DNA of 54,757 bases from an uncultured Christensenellaceae bacterium (GTDB lineage: Bacteria > Bacillota > Clostridia > Christensenellales > Aristaeellaceae): positions 1 through 54,757 of the forward strand of contig CAJOJQ010000043.1 of the NCBI GenBank assembly GCA_905234985.1, written 5' to 3'. How positions within the stretch are numbered: the stretch's first letter is position 1; every line of letters begins with the position of its first letter. Both the position numbers and the translations under genes were made by a program. Below are positions 32,995-41,460 of the stretch, one piece after another. The notes beneath the pieces are model-generated. The model was not told the origin of the DNA, ran no database searches, and was given only the letters and a program-made list of their open reading frames with translations.

Positions 32995-34164
32995 TCAAAG
33001 CCTGGCCACACCGCTGTCCCGCGCCGCCTTCTTCACAGCCTCCGCCACGGCGGGGCCGATGCGCTTATCGAAAGCCAGGGGCAGGATATACTGGGCGTTC
33101 AGCTCCTCGGGGGCCACCAGGTCGGCCAAAGCATAGGACGCGGCCTGTTTCATTGCCTCGTTGATGTCCGTGGCCCGCACGTCCAGCGCGCCGCGAAACA
33201 GGCCGGGGAAGCACATCACGTTGTTGATCTGGTTGGGATGGTCGCTGCGGCCGGTGCCCACCACAGCCGCGCCCGCCGCCAGAGCGTCGTCCGGCTCGAT
33301 TTCGGGGGTGGGGTTCGCCATGGGGAACACGATGGCCCCGGGGGCCATAGATTGAACCATTTCCTTGCTCACGATGTGGGGCGCGCTGACGCCGATGAAC
33401 ACATCCGCGCCCTTCATGGCGTCGGCCAGCTTGCCGGAGAACTTTTCGGGGTTGGTGATCTTCGCCATTTCCTCCTGGGCGGAGTTCATCTGCTCGCCCT
33501 CGCACAGAATGCCGAAGCGGTCCACCATCTTCAAATGCTTCACGCCAAGGTTCAGCAGGTGCTTGCCGATGGCGATGCCCGCGCTGCCCGCGCCATTGAT
33601 GACCACCTTGGCTTCGCCGATGTCCTTCTTCACCACCCGCAGGGCGTTGATGAGCGCCGCGCCCACCACCACGGCGGTGCCGTGCTGGTCGTCGTGGAAC
33701 ACGGGGATATCGCAGATTTCCTTCAACCGGCGCTCGATCTCAAAGCACCGGGGGGCGGCGATATCCTCTAAGTTGATGCCGCCGAAGGAGCCGGAAATCA
33801 GGTACACGGTGCGCACGATCTCGTCCACGTCCTTGCTGCGGATGCAGATGGGGAAGGCGTCCACGTCGCCGAAAGCCTTGAACAGGGCGCACTTGCCCTC
33901 CATAACGGGCATACCGGCCTCGGGGCCGATGTCGCCAAGGCCCAGCACCGCCGTGCCGTCTGTGATCACGGCCACCATGTTGTGCCGCCGAGTCAGGGTA
34001 AAGGACTTATCATAATCTTTCTGTATTTCCAGGCAGGGCTGGGCCACGCCCGGCGTGTAGGCCAGGGACAGTTCTTCCTTATTCGTCACCGGCACACGGG
34101 AAACGACCTCGATTTTCCCTTGCCATTCGCCATGCAGGCGCAGGGACTCTTGCGCGTAATTCAA
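32995..34164 (-). CDS. NAD(P)-dependent malic enzyme
   Basis: 389 residues, of the short bacterial type. It turns malate into pyruvate and CO2. Features: SLAYTPGVAQPCLEI near 35, the catalytic-region GEAKVVINGAGSAGIAIGKHLL Rossmann motif (GAGSAG) near 180, EIPVFHDDQHGTA-like CDIPVFHDDQHGTAVV near 150, and FPMANPTPEI near 275. A TTG at 34164 is preferred as start, 9 nt after GAGGAGG; it gives MNYAQESLRLHGEWQGK. Neighbour to a NUDIX gene. Provides pyruvate and reducing power; cofactor preference cannot be read with confidence. Confidence 0.9.
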   Translation of the reverse strand: MNYAQESLRLHGEWQGKIEVVSRVPVTNKEELSLAYTPGVAQPCLEIQKDYDKSFTLTRRHNMVAVITDGTAVLGLGDIGPEAGMPVMEGKCALFKAFGDVDAFPICIRSKDVDEIVRTVYLISGSFGGINLEDIAAPRCFEIERRLKEICDIPVFHDDQHGTAVVVGAALINALRVVKKDIGEAKVVINGAGSAGIAIGKHLLNLGVKHLKMVDRFGILCEGEQMNSAQEEMAKITNPEKFSGKLADAMKGADVFIGVSAPHIVSKEMVQSMAPGAIVFPMANPTPEIEPDDALAAGAAVVGTGRSDHPNQINNVMCFPGLFRGALDVRATDINEAMKQAASYALADLVAPEELNAQYILPLAFDKRIGPAVAEAVKKAARDSGVARL

Positions 34165-34201
34165 ATGAAAGCACCTCCTCGGGAGATTTCGCAACAAAAA
34201 C

Positions 34202-34229
34202 ATTGTACATGGTTCGGCGGAAAAATCAA
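34202..34229 (-). promoter_or_regulatory. Weak promoter of the malic enzyme operon
   Basis: Minus strand TTGATT (34229-34224), 16-nt spacer, TACAAT (34207-34202). Confidence 0.45.
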
Positions 34230-34342
34230 CAGAGAATCATATAAATCGCAAAAAAAAATGCAAGGATCCCGGGGCAAAAATCAGGGAAAAGGGTTTGCCT
34301 TTCTTTTCGGTCTATGATATGATGAAAACGCTGTATAATAGC

Positions 34343-34498
34343 AGGGCAAACGCCCGGAAGCTGAACCCCGCAAGGAATACAAACGCGGGGAGGACGAACC
34401 ACGGGCGACCGCCAGTGGCGGGAGTTTCGCCCGTGGTGAGATCAGGCGAAACGAGCAATGTCCGCATGAAGCGGACTTGCGCCGATTGAGCCTGCGGG
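34343..34498 (+). ncRNA. Structured element A, copy A2
   Basis: A -10 box TATAAT is at 34334-34339, without a good -35. Then GGGCAAACGCCC; hairpin CCCCGC/GCGGGG (34366-34371/34385-34390); linker GGACGAACC; stem ACGGGCGA/TCGCCCGT around CCGCC-AGT-GGCGG; GGTGAGATCAGGCGAAA; GAGCAAT; stem GTCCGC/GCGGAC (34460-34465/34471-34476) with loop ATGAA; TTGCG; TTGAGCCTGCGG. Compared with A1 and A3 the stems changed on both sides while linkers stayed. A 26-codon ORF begins 4 nt after it. Confidence 0.75.
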
Positions 34499-34501
34499 TG
34501 C

Positions 34502-34582
34502 ATGACGACTGTTGAATTATTCTTCGGTTTGATTGCCGTTGCCAGTCTGTGTCTAACGATTTACTTCGGAACAAAACGTTAA
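34502..34582 (+). CDS. 26-residue hydrophobic peptide, candidate type I toxin
   Basis: A short ORF starting MTTVELFFGLIAVASL and ending in a basic tail (YFGTKR): one membrane helix with a positive C-terminus, as in the holin-like/TxpA-type peptide toxins of Firmicutes. It is followed after 13 nt by a bidirectional terminator and faced by a consensus minus-strand promoter (34679-34707). No clear ribosome site precedes the ATG (GCGGGTGC), which could mean translation is blocked by the structured leader. Identity rests on layout and resemblance. Confidence 0.45.
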   Translation: MTTVELFFGLIAVASLCLTIYFGTKR

Positions 34583-34672
34583 GCAGATAAAACAAGCCTC
34601 TGGGTAGTTACCGGCTACTCAGAGGCTATCTTTGCTGGTTATCACAACCAAGCGGGAGACGTTTTCTGAACC
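34583..34672 (-). ncRNA. Candidate antisense RNA to the peptide toxin
   Basis: The minus-strand promoter at 34679-34707 would start a transcript near 34672. It would end at the shared hairpin (34596-34625), which on this strand is followed by TTGTTTTA. The RNA of about 90 nt overlaps the 3' end of the toxin mRNA, as in txpA/RatA-type pairs. Inferred only from sites. Confidence 0.4.
34590..34632. terminator. Bidirectional terminator shared by converging transcripts
   Basis: GCCTCTGGGTAG (34596-34607) pairs with CTACTCAGAGGC (34614-34625) with one G-T pair; T-rich on both exits. Confidence 0.75.
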
Positions 34673-34678
34673 AATACC

Positions 34679-34707
34679 ATTGTACAGCAAGGGCGGCTGT
34701 GTGTCAA
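34679..34707 (-). promoter_or_regulatory. Consensus promoter towards the peptide toxin
   Basis: Minus strand TTGACA (34707-34702), 17-nt spacer, TACAAT (34684-34679). No ORF lies downstream on this strand before the malic enzyme promoter region, so an RNA product is likely. On the plus strand the same area has GCGGC/GCCGC followed by seven T, a weak terminator. Confidence 0.65.
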
Positions 34708-34788
34708 GCATGGCCGCTTTTTTTCTGCAAAATTACGTTACTGCTCAGCCCCCGGAAGAACCACCGAGAAACGGCATCAGGGGGGGTT

Positions 34789-34989
34789 GTCAAGGGGAAC
34801 GCCCCTTGACTGAAATCCGCACCGGCGGCGTGTACGCCGGGAGGACGGAAAATTTCTGCAAGGAGCGAAGACGACTGAAAGAAATCCCGGAAATCCCGAA
34901 GGGATTTTAGGAAAATCTGTACGGGGGCACGCGGGGGGTATGCAATACCCGCCCGCGCGTTACTACGAAGCCGTAGGCTAAGTAGTAAC
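34789..34989. repeat. Multi-hairpin block D
   Basis: No gene. Hairpins: GTCAAGGGG/CCCCTTGAC (34789-34810), CGGCG/CGCCG near 34830, AAATCCC/GGGATTT near 34900, a long GC-rich GGGTATTGCATACCC stem near 34930-34955, and GTTACTAC/GTAGTAAC (34959-34966/34982-34989) 5 nt beyond the hppA stop. It resembles the other cassettes in style but no second copy is in the window. Confidence 0.55.
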
Positions 34990-34993
34990 AAAA

Positions 34994-37144
34994 TTACCGG
35001 ATCAGGGTGATATTGCGGAACACGCTGACCAAGGTGTTAGCGACGGTGGACATGGTCTTGATGAAGATATCCAGCGCCACGCCGACCACGTCCTTGCGGG
35101 TATCGCCCACGGTGTCGCCGGTGACGGCGGCCTTATGGGCAGCGGAACCCTTGCCGTGGCCTTCCAGCGCGCCGGATTCGATGTACTTTTTCGCGTTGTC
35201 GAACGCGCCGCCGCTGTTGCCCATGAACAGAGCGCGGGGAATGGCTACGATGGTGGCGCCGATCAGCAGGCCGCCCACGAAGTCCACGCCGAACAGGAAG
35301 CCGCCGATGACGGGAATCACCATGGCGAGGATGGAGGGCACCAGCATCTTTTTCAGGGCCTGCTTGGCGGCCAGTTCGATCATGCGGTTGTAGTCCGGGG
35401 TCTTTTCACCGGCCAGCACTTCGGGGGTCAATTGCTTGTCGCCCTCGTCGGCCATGAGCTTGGCGGATTCGATGGTGTTGTCGGTGAGCATGGCGGAGAA
35501 GTATTCCACCAGCGCGCCGCCAATGATGGCGCCCGCCACCACCACGAAGGAGGCGATGTTCAGGTTCATTTCGGAGGAATAGTTGCCCACATAGGAAACG
35601 ATCAGGGACACGGTGGCGAAGGCGGCGGAGCCGATGGCAAAGCCCTTGCCCACGGCGGCGGTGGTGTTGCCCACGGCGTCCAGCTTATCGGTGATCACGC
35701 GCACGTTGGCGTCCAGGTGGCAGCTTTCAGCCAGGCCGCCCGCGTTGTCGGCGATGGGGCCGAAGGCGTCAATGGAAACCGTCGCGCCCACGAAGGCCAG
35801 CATGCCCAGGGCGGCGGTGGCCACGCCGTAAATGCCCGCCAGCTTGCCGGAAACGAACAGCGCCAGACCGATCACCAGCACGGGCAGCAGCACGGAGCGG
35901 GAACCCACGGCGTCGCCCTTGGTGACCACGAAGGCTTCGCCCTCGGGAGCCATTTCGGCCAGGGTGCGGGTGGGCTTATAATCGGTGGAGGTGTAATATT
36001 CGGTGATGGAGCCGATGGCCACGCCGCTCAGGATGCCCAGCACGGTGCAGATCCAGGGAGAGGCCCAGCCCGCGGCCCAGCCGTATTCATCCTTGAGTAC
36101 GGCGGCGTCCGCGCCCGCGAAGCAGATAAGGGCAGCGATAAAGCCCAGCACCACGGTGAGGCCCGCGGAGATCCAGGTGGCCAGGTTCAGCTCCCGGGAA
36201 GGATTGTCGCTCATCTTTTTCCGGTCTGCGTAGAACAGGCCCAGGAGGCAGGAAAGCAGGCCCACGCCCGCCAGCACCACGGGGAAGGTGATGGTGCCGT
36301 TGAAGACCTTTTCCAGCACTTCCTTGCTTTCGGTGAACTTGCCTTCATAGCTCTGGAACAGGATCACGGCGATCATCAGGGCGGCGGAGATCGTCGCCAC
36401 GAAGGATTCCAAAAGGTCGGAGCAGTTGCCCGCGATATCGTTCACGTTGTCGCCGATGAAGTCCGCGATCACGTTGGGCACGCGGGAGTCGTCCTCGGGC
36501 AGGTCGTTGCGCACCTTCGCCAGGATGTCGGCGGAAATGTCGGCGGCCTTGGTGTAGTTGCCGCCCGCCACGCGGTTGAACATGGCCACCAGGGAGCAGC
36601 CTAAGGAATAGGTAGAGATGCGCATGATGGTGGGGTTCACGCCCGCCAGGGAGGTGATGAAGCCGCCGCCCTGCACGTCATGCCGCACGGTGCCGAAGAA
36701 AATCAGGATGGCCGTCAGGCCCAGCAGGCCCAGGGCCTGAACAGACAGGCCGGAGATGCTGCCGCCGCACAGGGCCACCTTCACCGTTTCGCCGATGGAC
36801 AGGCTTTCCCGGGCTTTGTTGGCGGTGCGCACGTTGGCGTAGGTGGCGCTGCGCATGCCCACCACGCAGGCACAGCTGCTCATGAGCGCGCCGAAGAGGA
36901 AGGTGATGCCGCTGGTCTTTTCCACAAACAGGCTGAATACCGCCGCCAGCAGGATCACCACGATCACGATGGTTTTGTACTCGGTCTTCATGAAGGTGTT
37001 CGCGCCGGAACGGATGATCCCGGCCATTTCGGCCATTTCCTGGGTTCCCTCAGGCATTTTGCGGATGCGCTGATAGTTGTACACCACGTAGGCGATCGCC
37101 GCCGCGATGACCAGCAGCACCAGAACGTACCATACCACAGACAT
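34994..37144 (-). CDS. hppA: Membrane-bound proton/sodium-translocating pyrophosphatase
   Basis: 716 residues with about 16 membrane segments. It splits pyrophosphate and pumps H+ or Na+. Motifs: GGNYTKAADISADILAKVR and PEDDSRVPNVIADFIGDNVNDIAG near 215-260, GNTTAAVGKGFAIGSAA near 460 and GDTVGDTRKDV near 680. The Ala in GNTTAA is the K+-dependent type. Several positions differ from the common forms (usually DVGADLVGKVE and GDNVGDVAG), so it may belong to a divergent subfamily. ATG 37144 follows GGAGG; the reading frame runs open upstream but without a start signal. Confidence 0.92.
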   Translation of the reverse strand: MSVVWYVLVLLVIAAAIAYVVYNYQRIRKMPEGTQEMAEMAGIIRSGANTFMKTEYKTIVIVVILLAAVFSLFVEKTSGITFLFGALMSSCACVVGMRSATYANVRTANKARESLSIGETVKVALCGGSISGLSVQALGLLGLTAILIFFGTVRHDVQGGGFITSLAGVNPTIMRISTYSLGCSLVAMFNRVAGGNYTKAADISADILAKVRNDLPEDDSRVPNVIADFIGDNVNDIAGNCSDLLESFVATISAALMIAVILFQSYEGKFTESKEVLEKVFNGTITFPVVLAGVGLLSCLLGLFYADRKKMSDNPSRELNLATWISAGLTVVLGFIAALICFAGADAAVLKDEYGWAAGWASPWICTVLGILSGVAIGSITEYYTSTDYKPTRTLAEMAPEGEAFVVTKGDAVGSRSVLLPVLVIGLALFVSGKLAGIYGVATAALGMLAFVGATVSIDAFGPIADNAGGLAESCHLDANVRVITDKLDAVGNTTAAVGKGFAIGSAAFATVSLIVSYVGNYSSEMNLNIASFVVVAGAIIGGALVEYFSAMLTDNTIESAKLMADEGDKQLTPEVLAGEKTPDYNRMIELAAKQALKKMLVPSILAMVIPVIGGFLFGVDFVGGLLIGATIVAIPRALFMGNSGGAFDNAKKYIESGALEGHGKGSAAHKAAVTGDTVGDTRKDVVGVALDIFIKTMSTVANTLVSVFRNITLIR

Positions 37145-37225
37145 AAGAGGCCGCCTCCGATCAATAATATAGAATCGTTCGAGGGCATGGAAAATCGAAA
37201 AGTTCCCCATCCCGTCCCAGTATAT

Positions 37226-37255
37226 ATTATAGTTGTGCCGGGCGCGTTTCGTCAA
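37226..37255 (-). promoter_or_regulatory. hppA promoter
   Basis: Minus strand TTGACG (37255-37250), 18-nt spacer, TATAAT (37231-37226). Confidence 0.7.
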
Positions 37256-37289
37256 TAGCGGAAAGCAAATTTTGGAGCCGGAATCCGGA

Positions 37290-37318
37290 TTGAAAAAACG
37301 CCGGGGAAATGCTATAAT
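37290..37318 (+). promoter_or_regulatory. pgsA promoter
   Basis: TTGAAA (37290-37295), 17-nt spacer, TATAAT (37313-37318); divergent from the hppA promoter 34 bp away. Confidence 0.75.
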
Positions 37319-37372
37319 AGCCGTGAAAGCGTTATGCTTTCCCCACGCTTGGATCATACTGGAGATAATACG

Positions 37373-37951
37373 ATGGCAGAGAAAAAGAAGCAAAATATCT
37401 GGAACGTGCCCAACGTGCTGACCATGGTGCGCATGGCGCTGATTCCGGTTTTCTGGTATTTGATGATGACCGACCGGCTCTACGCCGCCCTGGCGGTGTT
37501 CGTGGCGGCCAGCCTGACGGACGTCGCCGACGGGTACATCGCCCGAAAATACGATTTGATCACCGATTTCGGCAAGCTGATGGACCCCCTGGCCGACAAG
37601 CTGATGGTCATCAGCATGATGGCCTCCTTAGCCATCAAGGGCGTCGCTCCCTGGGCAGCCGTAGCCATCATTTTGGCGAAGGAAGCCACCATGGTGACCG
37701 GCGGGCTGATCCTGCTGCGGCACAAGGTGGTGGTTTATGCCCGGAAGATCGGCAAAATCGCCCAGGCCACGGTGGTTTGCAGTCTGATTTCCTGTTTTTT
37801 CCATGAATGGCTGCTGAAAACCTTCGGCTTTCCCGTTCACACCGCGCTGCTGTGGATCGGCGTGGCCCTGACCCTGACCGCCCTGTGCGTTTATATGCGG
37901 CAGGCCATCGGGCTGTACCGGGAAGCGAAGGAAAAAGAGAAAAACGGATAA
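37373..37951 (+). CDS. pgsA: CDP-diacylglycerol-glycerol-3-phosphate 3-phosphatidyltransferase
   Basis: 192 residues with about five membrane segments. It makes phosphatidylglycerol phosphate, the committed step to acidic phospholipids. The CDP-alcohol phosphotransferase motif is complete: DGYIARKYDLITDFGKLMDPLADK (D-G-x2-A-R-x8-G-x3-D-x3-D) at about 60-85. ATG 37373 has GGAG 8 nt upstream; an in-frame ATG 13 codons earlier has none. Possibly monocistronic. Confidence 0.93.
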   Translation: MAEKKKQNIWNVPNVLTMVRMALIPVFWYLMMTDRLYAALAVFVAASLTDVADGYIARKYDLITDFGKLMDPLADKLMVISMMASLAIKGVAPWAAVAIILAKEATMVTGGLILLRHKVVVYARKIGKIAQATVVCSLISCFFHEWLLKTFGFPVHTALLWIGVALTLTALCVYMRQAIGLYREAKEKEKNG

Positions 37952-38099
37952 AGGCGCTTCCCTTGCGTGGGGGCGGCATTTCTTGCAATTGAATTTGCGA
38001 AATTTTGCGATCGAGAAGGAATTTTGAAAAGAAAGCAGTATATAAAACATGTATATATTTACGCATCTATACTTTTGGCACGTCTGAAATCACCAAAGA

Positions 38100-38242
38100 A
38101 ATGCAGCCTGGGGCTGACGCCGCTTTATACGCCGCTGAGCGAAATCACCGAACGCCTGCGGGGCGCGGAGGGGCCGGTGGACTTAGGCGGCCTGGAGGGC
38201 GCGTACCGGGAAGCGCTGGTACGGCTACGAGCCTTGGCCTGA
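38100..38242 (+). pseudogene. Possible 3' remnant of a protein gene
   Basis: Between pgsA and the GGDEF gene (37952-38306) the first 145 bp are AT-rich with no gene. At about 38100 the sequence changes to GC-rich, coding-like sequence in one frame that reads PLYTPLSEITERLRGAEG and ends LVRLRALA at a stop (38240-38242). It has a typical amphipathic composition and local codon use but no start codon with a ribosome site. I read it as the C-terminal end of a lost gene; the product is not recognised. A short real gene from an ATG near 38102 is less likely. Confidence 0.35.
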
Positions 38243-38306
38243 ACCCGCCGCCGGAAATTGTCGCCCGCAAGGGAGCGAGTGATTATACGTTAAAGGAATG
38301 AGGGGC

Positions 38307-39500
38307 ATGGTACTTTCGTCCATTCTGTATGCAGAAGTATATTTGGTCTGCATGATCGTGGTGGGTCTGCTGCTGTTTTGGAGCTTGAGCAGCGAATCCC
38401 GCTCATCCTCCGAGCAGTGGCAGATCCGCATGCTAAGCGGATTTATGGTTTGCTTCAGCGCCAATCTGCTGTTTTCGGTGTTCCAGGTGCTGTTTTCCGG
38501 CACGGCCTGGAGCGAAAGCGCTCTGTATACGCTGAAATCCCTGTATTATTTTTCGCTCATCGTGGGCACCTATTTCTGGTGCGGCTACGCGGAAAACGAG
38601 CTGCGCAGCGGCATGCACGCCAACCGGCTGATGAACCTGCTGTTCATCCTGCCCTTCCTGGTGCCCGCCGCCATGGTGGCGGCCAACCTGTGGACCCATA
38701 GCCTTTTCGATATCGACGCCGCAGGGCAGTATCACCGCCACGGGATGTACCAATGGTACATGCTGTCCCTGACGCTCCTCACCGTCACCTGCAGCGGCAG
38801 GCATTTCACCCGCTCCTTCCGGGAGTCCGACCCCATGCGCAGGGGGCATATGCTGCTCACCGCCTCCTTCCCCGTTAGCCTTTTGCTGGCCTGGCTGGTT
38901 TCCGGGGTGGGCGAACAGATTCCCGTGGTGTGCGTGTGCATTACGGTGGAATTGCTGTGCCTGTACGTGGGCACCACCAAGCAGCAGATTTCCCTGGATA
39001 AGCTGACCCAGGTAAACAACCGGCAGAACCTGATTTCCTACCTGGAATATAAACTGGCTACCCACATCAGCCGCATGTACCTGCTGATGATCGACCTGGA
39101 CGATTTCAAAATCATCAACGATACCTACGGCCATTTGGAGGGCGACAAGGCCCTGATCCTGGTGGCCAAGGCCCTGAAAGAAGCCTGCGGCTCCTATAAG
39201 CTGCGGCCCTATATCGCCCGGTACGGCGGCGACGAATTCATGGTCATCACGGAAGGCACCCGGGAGGAAGCCAGCGAGCTGTGCGACAATATCCGGCGGC
39301 TGATCAGCGAAAAGCAGGATAAAAACGCGCCCTACGAGGTGAAAGCCAGCATCGGCCTGGCGGAATGCTTCTGCGGCATGAAGCCCGACGACCTGATTTT
39401 GGCGGCGGACGAGGAAATGTACCGGATCAAAAAGGAACACAAGGCTGCCAAGGCCGCGGCGAAGGCGGCGGAAGCGGAGAATAAAAAGAACGGGCAGTAA
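38307..39500 (+). CDS. Membrane diguanylate cyclase (GGDEF)
   Basis: 397 residues. Seven or eight membrane helices in the first 225 residues form an unknown sensor of the 7TM type. The GGDEF domain is at about 225-375, with DKLTQVNNRQNL, LMIDLDDFKIINDTYGH and the active RYGGDEF motif. No RxxD inhibitory site precedes it. The tail is Ala/Lys/Glu-rich (KAAKAAAKAAEAENKK). Makes c-di-GMP. ATG 38307 is 9 nt after AAAGGA; the ATG at 38298 is only 1 nt from it. Terminated at 39521-39566. Confidence 0.9.
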   Translation: MVLSSILYAEVYLVCMIVVGLLLFWSLSSESRSSSEQWQIRMLSGFMVCFSANLLFSVFQVLFSGTAWSESALYTLKSLYYFSLIVGTYFWCGYAENELRSGMHANRLMNLLFILPFLVPAAMVAANLWTHSLFDIDAAGQYHRHGMYQWYMLSLTLLTVTCSGRHFTRSFRESDPMRRGHMLLTASFPVSLLLAWLVSGVGEQIPVVCVCITVELLCLYVGTTKQQISLDKLTQVNNRQNLISYLEYKLATHISRMYLLMIDLDDFKIINDTYGHLEGDKALILVAKALKEACGSYKLRPYIARYGGDEFMVITEGTREEASELCDNIRRLISEKQDKNAPYEVKASIGLAECFCGMKPDDLILAADEEMYRIKKEHKAAKAAAKAAEAENKKNGQ

Positions 39501-39520
39501 CGCATACTTCCCACGAACGT

Positions 39521-39566
39521 AAAAAATCTCCGGCACAGCTTTGAAAGCCGTACCGGAGATTTTTTC
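39521..39566. terminator. Bidirectional terminator between GGDEF gene and rny
   Basis: AAAAAATCTCCGG (39521-39533) pairs with CCGGAGATTTTTT (39553-39565), with an inner AGCT/AGCC-type helix. Confidence 0.85.
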
Positions 39567-39577
39567 ATTGTTCCCGA

Positions 39578-41140
39578 TTATTTCGCGTATTCGGTGCTGC
39601 GGGTTTCGCGGATCACGTTGACGCGGATCTGGCCGGGGTATTCCATTTCCTTTTCGATGCGCTTGGCGATTTCCTTGGCCATGACCTTGGTGCCCTCGTC
39701 GGTCACGTCCTCGGGCTTGACCATGATGCGCACCTCGCGGCCGCTCTGGATGGCGAAGCACTTTTCCACGCCCGCGAAGGAATTGGCGATTTCCTCTAAC
39801 TTGGTCAGGCGCTTGATGTAATTCTCCAGGCTCTCGCGGCGCGCGCCGGGCCGGGCGGCGCTGATAGCGTCGGCGGCCTGCACCAGCACGGCTTCCACCG
39901 TTTGGGGTTCCACGTCGTTATGGTGGGCCAGGATGGCGTGAATCACGTCGGGACTCTCGTGGTACTTCCGGGCCAGCTCGCCGCCCAGGGATACGTGGGT
40001 GCCCTCCTGCTCGTGATCCACCGCCTTGCCGATATCGTGCAGCAGGCCCGCGCGCTTTGCCAAGGCCACGTCGGCCCCCAATTCGGCGGCCATGAGGCCC
40101 GCCAGGTGGCTCACCTCGATGGAATGCTTCAGCACGTTCTGGCCGTAGCTGGTGCGATACTTCATGCGGCCCAGCAGCTTCACCAGCTCGGGATGGATGC
40201 CGTGCTGGCCGGTTTCAAACACGGCCTGCTCGCCAGCCTCGCGGATCTGGTTTTCCACTTCTTTCTTGGCCTTTTCCACGCATTCCTCGATGCGGGCGGG
40301 GTGGATGCGACCGTCCATGATGAGCTTTTCAATCGCCAGCCGGGCGATTTCACGCCGCACGGGATCGAACGCGGACACGATCACCGCTTCGGGCGTATCG
40401 TCGATGATCAGATCCACGCCGGTGGCGGTTTCCAGGGCGCGGATGTTGCGGCCCTCGCGGCCGATGATGCGGCCCTTCATATCGTCGTTGGGCAGGTTGA
40501 TGACGGATACCGTGGTTTCCGCCACGTGGTCGGCGGCGCATTTCTGAATCGCCAGGGCGATAATGTTCCGGGCCTTCTTTTCGCCCTCCTCCTTGGCGCG
40601 GCTTTCAATATCCCGCACCGTGGCGGCGGCGTCGTGAAACGCTTCCTTCTGTACTCGGTCGATCACCATCTGCCGGGCCTCGTCCTGGGTCATGGTGGCG
40701 ATGCGTTCCAGCTCCACCACTTGCTTTTCCTTGATTTCCCGGGCTTCGTCCTCCAGCTTCTGAACGTCGGCATATTTATCGTTCAGGCTTTCCTCACGCT
40801 TGTCCAGGTTTTCCTTGCGCTTATCCAATTGGGCTTCCCGCTTGTCCAGGGTTTCTTCCCGCTGCTCGATGCGGCGCTCGCCCCGCTGCATTTCCGTGCG
40901 CCGGGCGCGGCTTTCCTTGTCCAGCTCGCTCTTTAAGTGCAGGATTTCTTCCTTGGCGGCCAGGATCATTTCTTTCTTATTGTCTTCCGCTTTCCGCGTG
41001 GCGTCGTCCAGCAGCTTTTTGGCGTATTCCTCGGTGCGGCCGATCTTCTTTTCCGCTACGGTTTTGCGGTAGAAAAATCCGGCCACAGCGCCCGCGCCCA
41101 GCGCCGCCACGATCAGCAGAATCCATATGATTGGTTGCAT
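39578..41140 (-). CDS. rny: Ribonuclease Y
   Basis: 520 residues, normal length. N-terminal membrane anchor ([20 protein letters not shown]), long coiled coil to about 200, KH domain at about 210-275 ([22 protein letters not shown]), and HD domain at about 335-430 with [13 protein letters not shown] and [12 protein letters not shown]. It starts bulk mRNA decay at the membrane. ATG 41140 is 12 nt after AGGAGG; the in-frame TTG at 41167 is upstream of that site. A consensus promoter at 41461-41489 gives a leader of about 315 nt with an intrinsic terminator in it. Confidence 0.96.
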   Translation of the reverse strand: MQPIIWILLIVAALGAGAVAGFFYRKTVAEKKIGRTEEYAKKLLDDATRKAEDNKKEMILAAKEEILHLKSELDKESRARRTEMQRGERRIEQREETLDKREAQLDKRKENLDKREESLNDKYADVQKLEDEAREIKEKQVVELERIATMTQDEARQMVIDRVQKEAFHDAAATVRDIESRAKEEGEKKARNIIALAIQKCAADHVAETTVSVINLPNDDMKGRIIGREGRNIRALETATGVDLIIDDTPEAVIVSAFDPVRREIARLAIEKLIMDGRIHPARIEECVEKAKKEVENQIREAGEQAVFETGQHGIHPELVKLLGRMKYRTSYGQNVLKHSIEVSHLAGLMAAELGADVALAKRAGLLHDIGKAVDHEQEGTHVSLGGELARKYHESPDVIHAILAHHNDVEPQTVEAVLVQAADAISAARPGARRESLENYIKRLTKLEEIANSFAGVEKCFAIQSGREVRIMVKPEDVTDEGTKVMAKEIAKRIEKEMEYPGQIRVNVIRETRSTEYAK

Positions 41141-41217
41141 ATGCGTGTTCGTCCTCCTTCCTTTCAATTTTTTTCAAGATGTCTGCTCAATTGCAAAGTG
41201 ATGATTTTTTACAACCG

Positions 41218-41253
41218 AAAAACCGCACGAAACAAGACCGTTGTTTCGCACGG
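41218..41253 (-). terminator. Intrinsic terminator inside the rny leader
   Basis: On the minus strand a 13-bp stem (41253-41241 with 41235-41223, two G-T pairs) around a 5-nt loop is followed by TTTTT (41222-41218). It lies between the rny promoter and start codon, so most transcripts may stop here, giving an RNA of about 235 nt, unless read-through is allowed. Confidence 0.65.
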
Positions 41254-41460
41254 CAAAAGCTGAATCCCGATACCGCGTGCTTTTTTGCACGCAAGCATAC
41301 ACACACCCAAACACAACGGCGCGGCGAGATAGTCGACAGCATCATCCGCGCCCTATGGAAAAGCGGCAAACGCCTGCAAAAGATTACGGAAAAGCAACCC
41401 TGTATCCGAAAACAGCTTCCCGACGCCGCCAAACAGCGCCTTTTTCAGCCGTACATCCAT

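Noticed and set aside
34343..34498. Element A as a known riboswitch
   Set aside because: The copies are not consistently upstream of genes (A1 is between convergent gene ends) and I see no match to riboswitch cores I know.
35135..36604. Plus-strand frame opposite hppA
   Set aside because: Very rich in His, Gly and Gln, and fully inside a well-conserved pyrophosphatase gene on the other strand.
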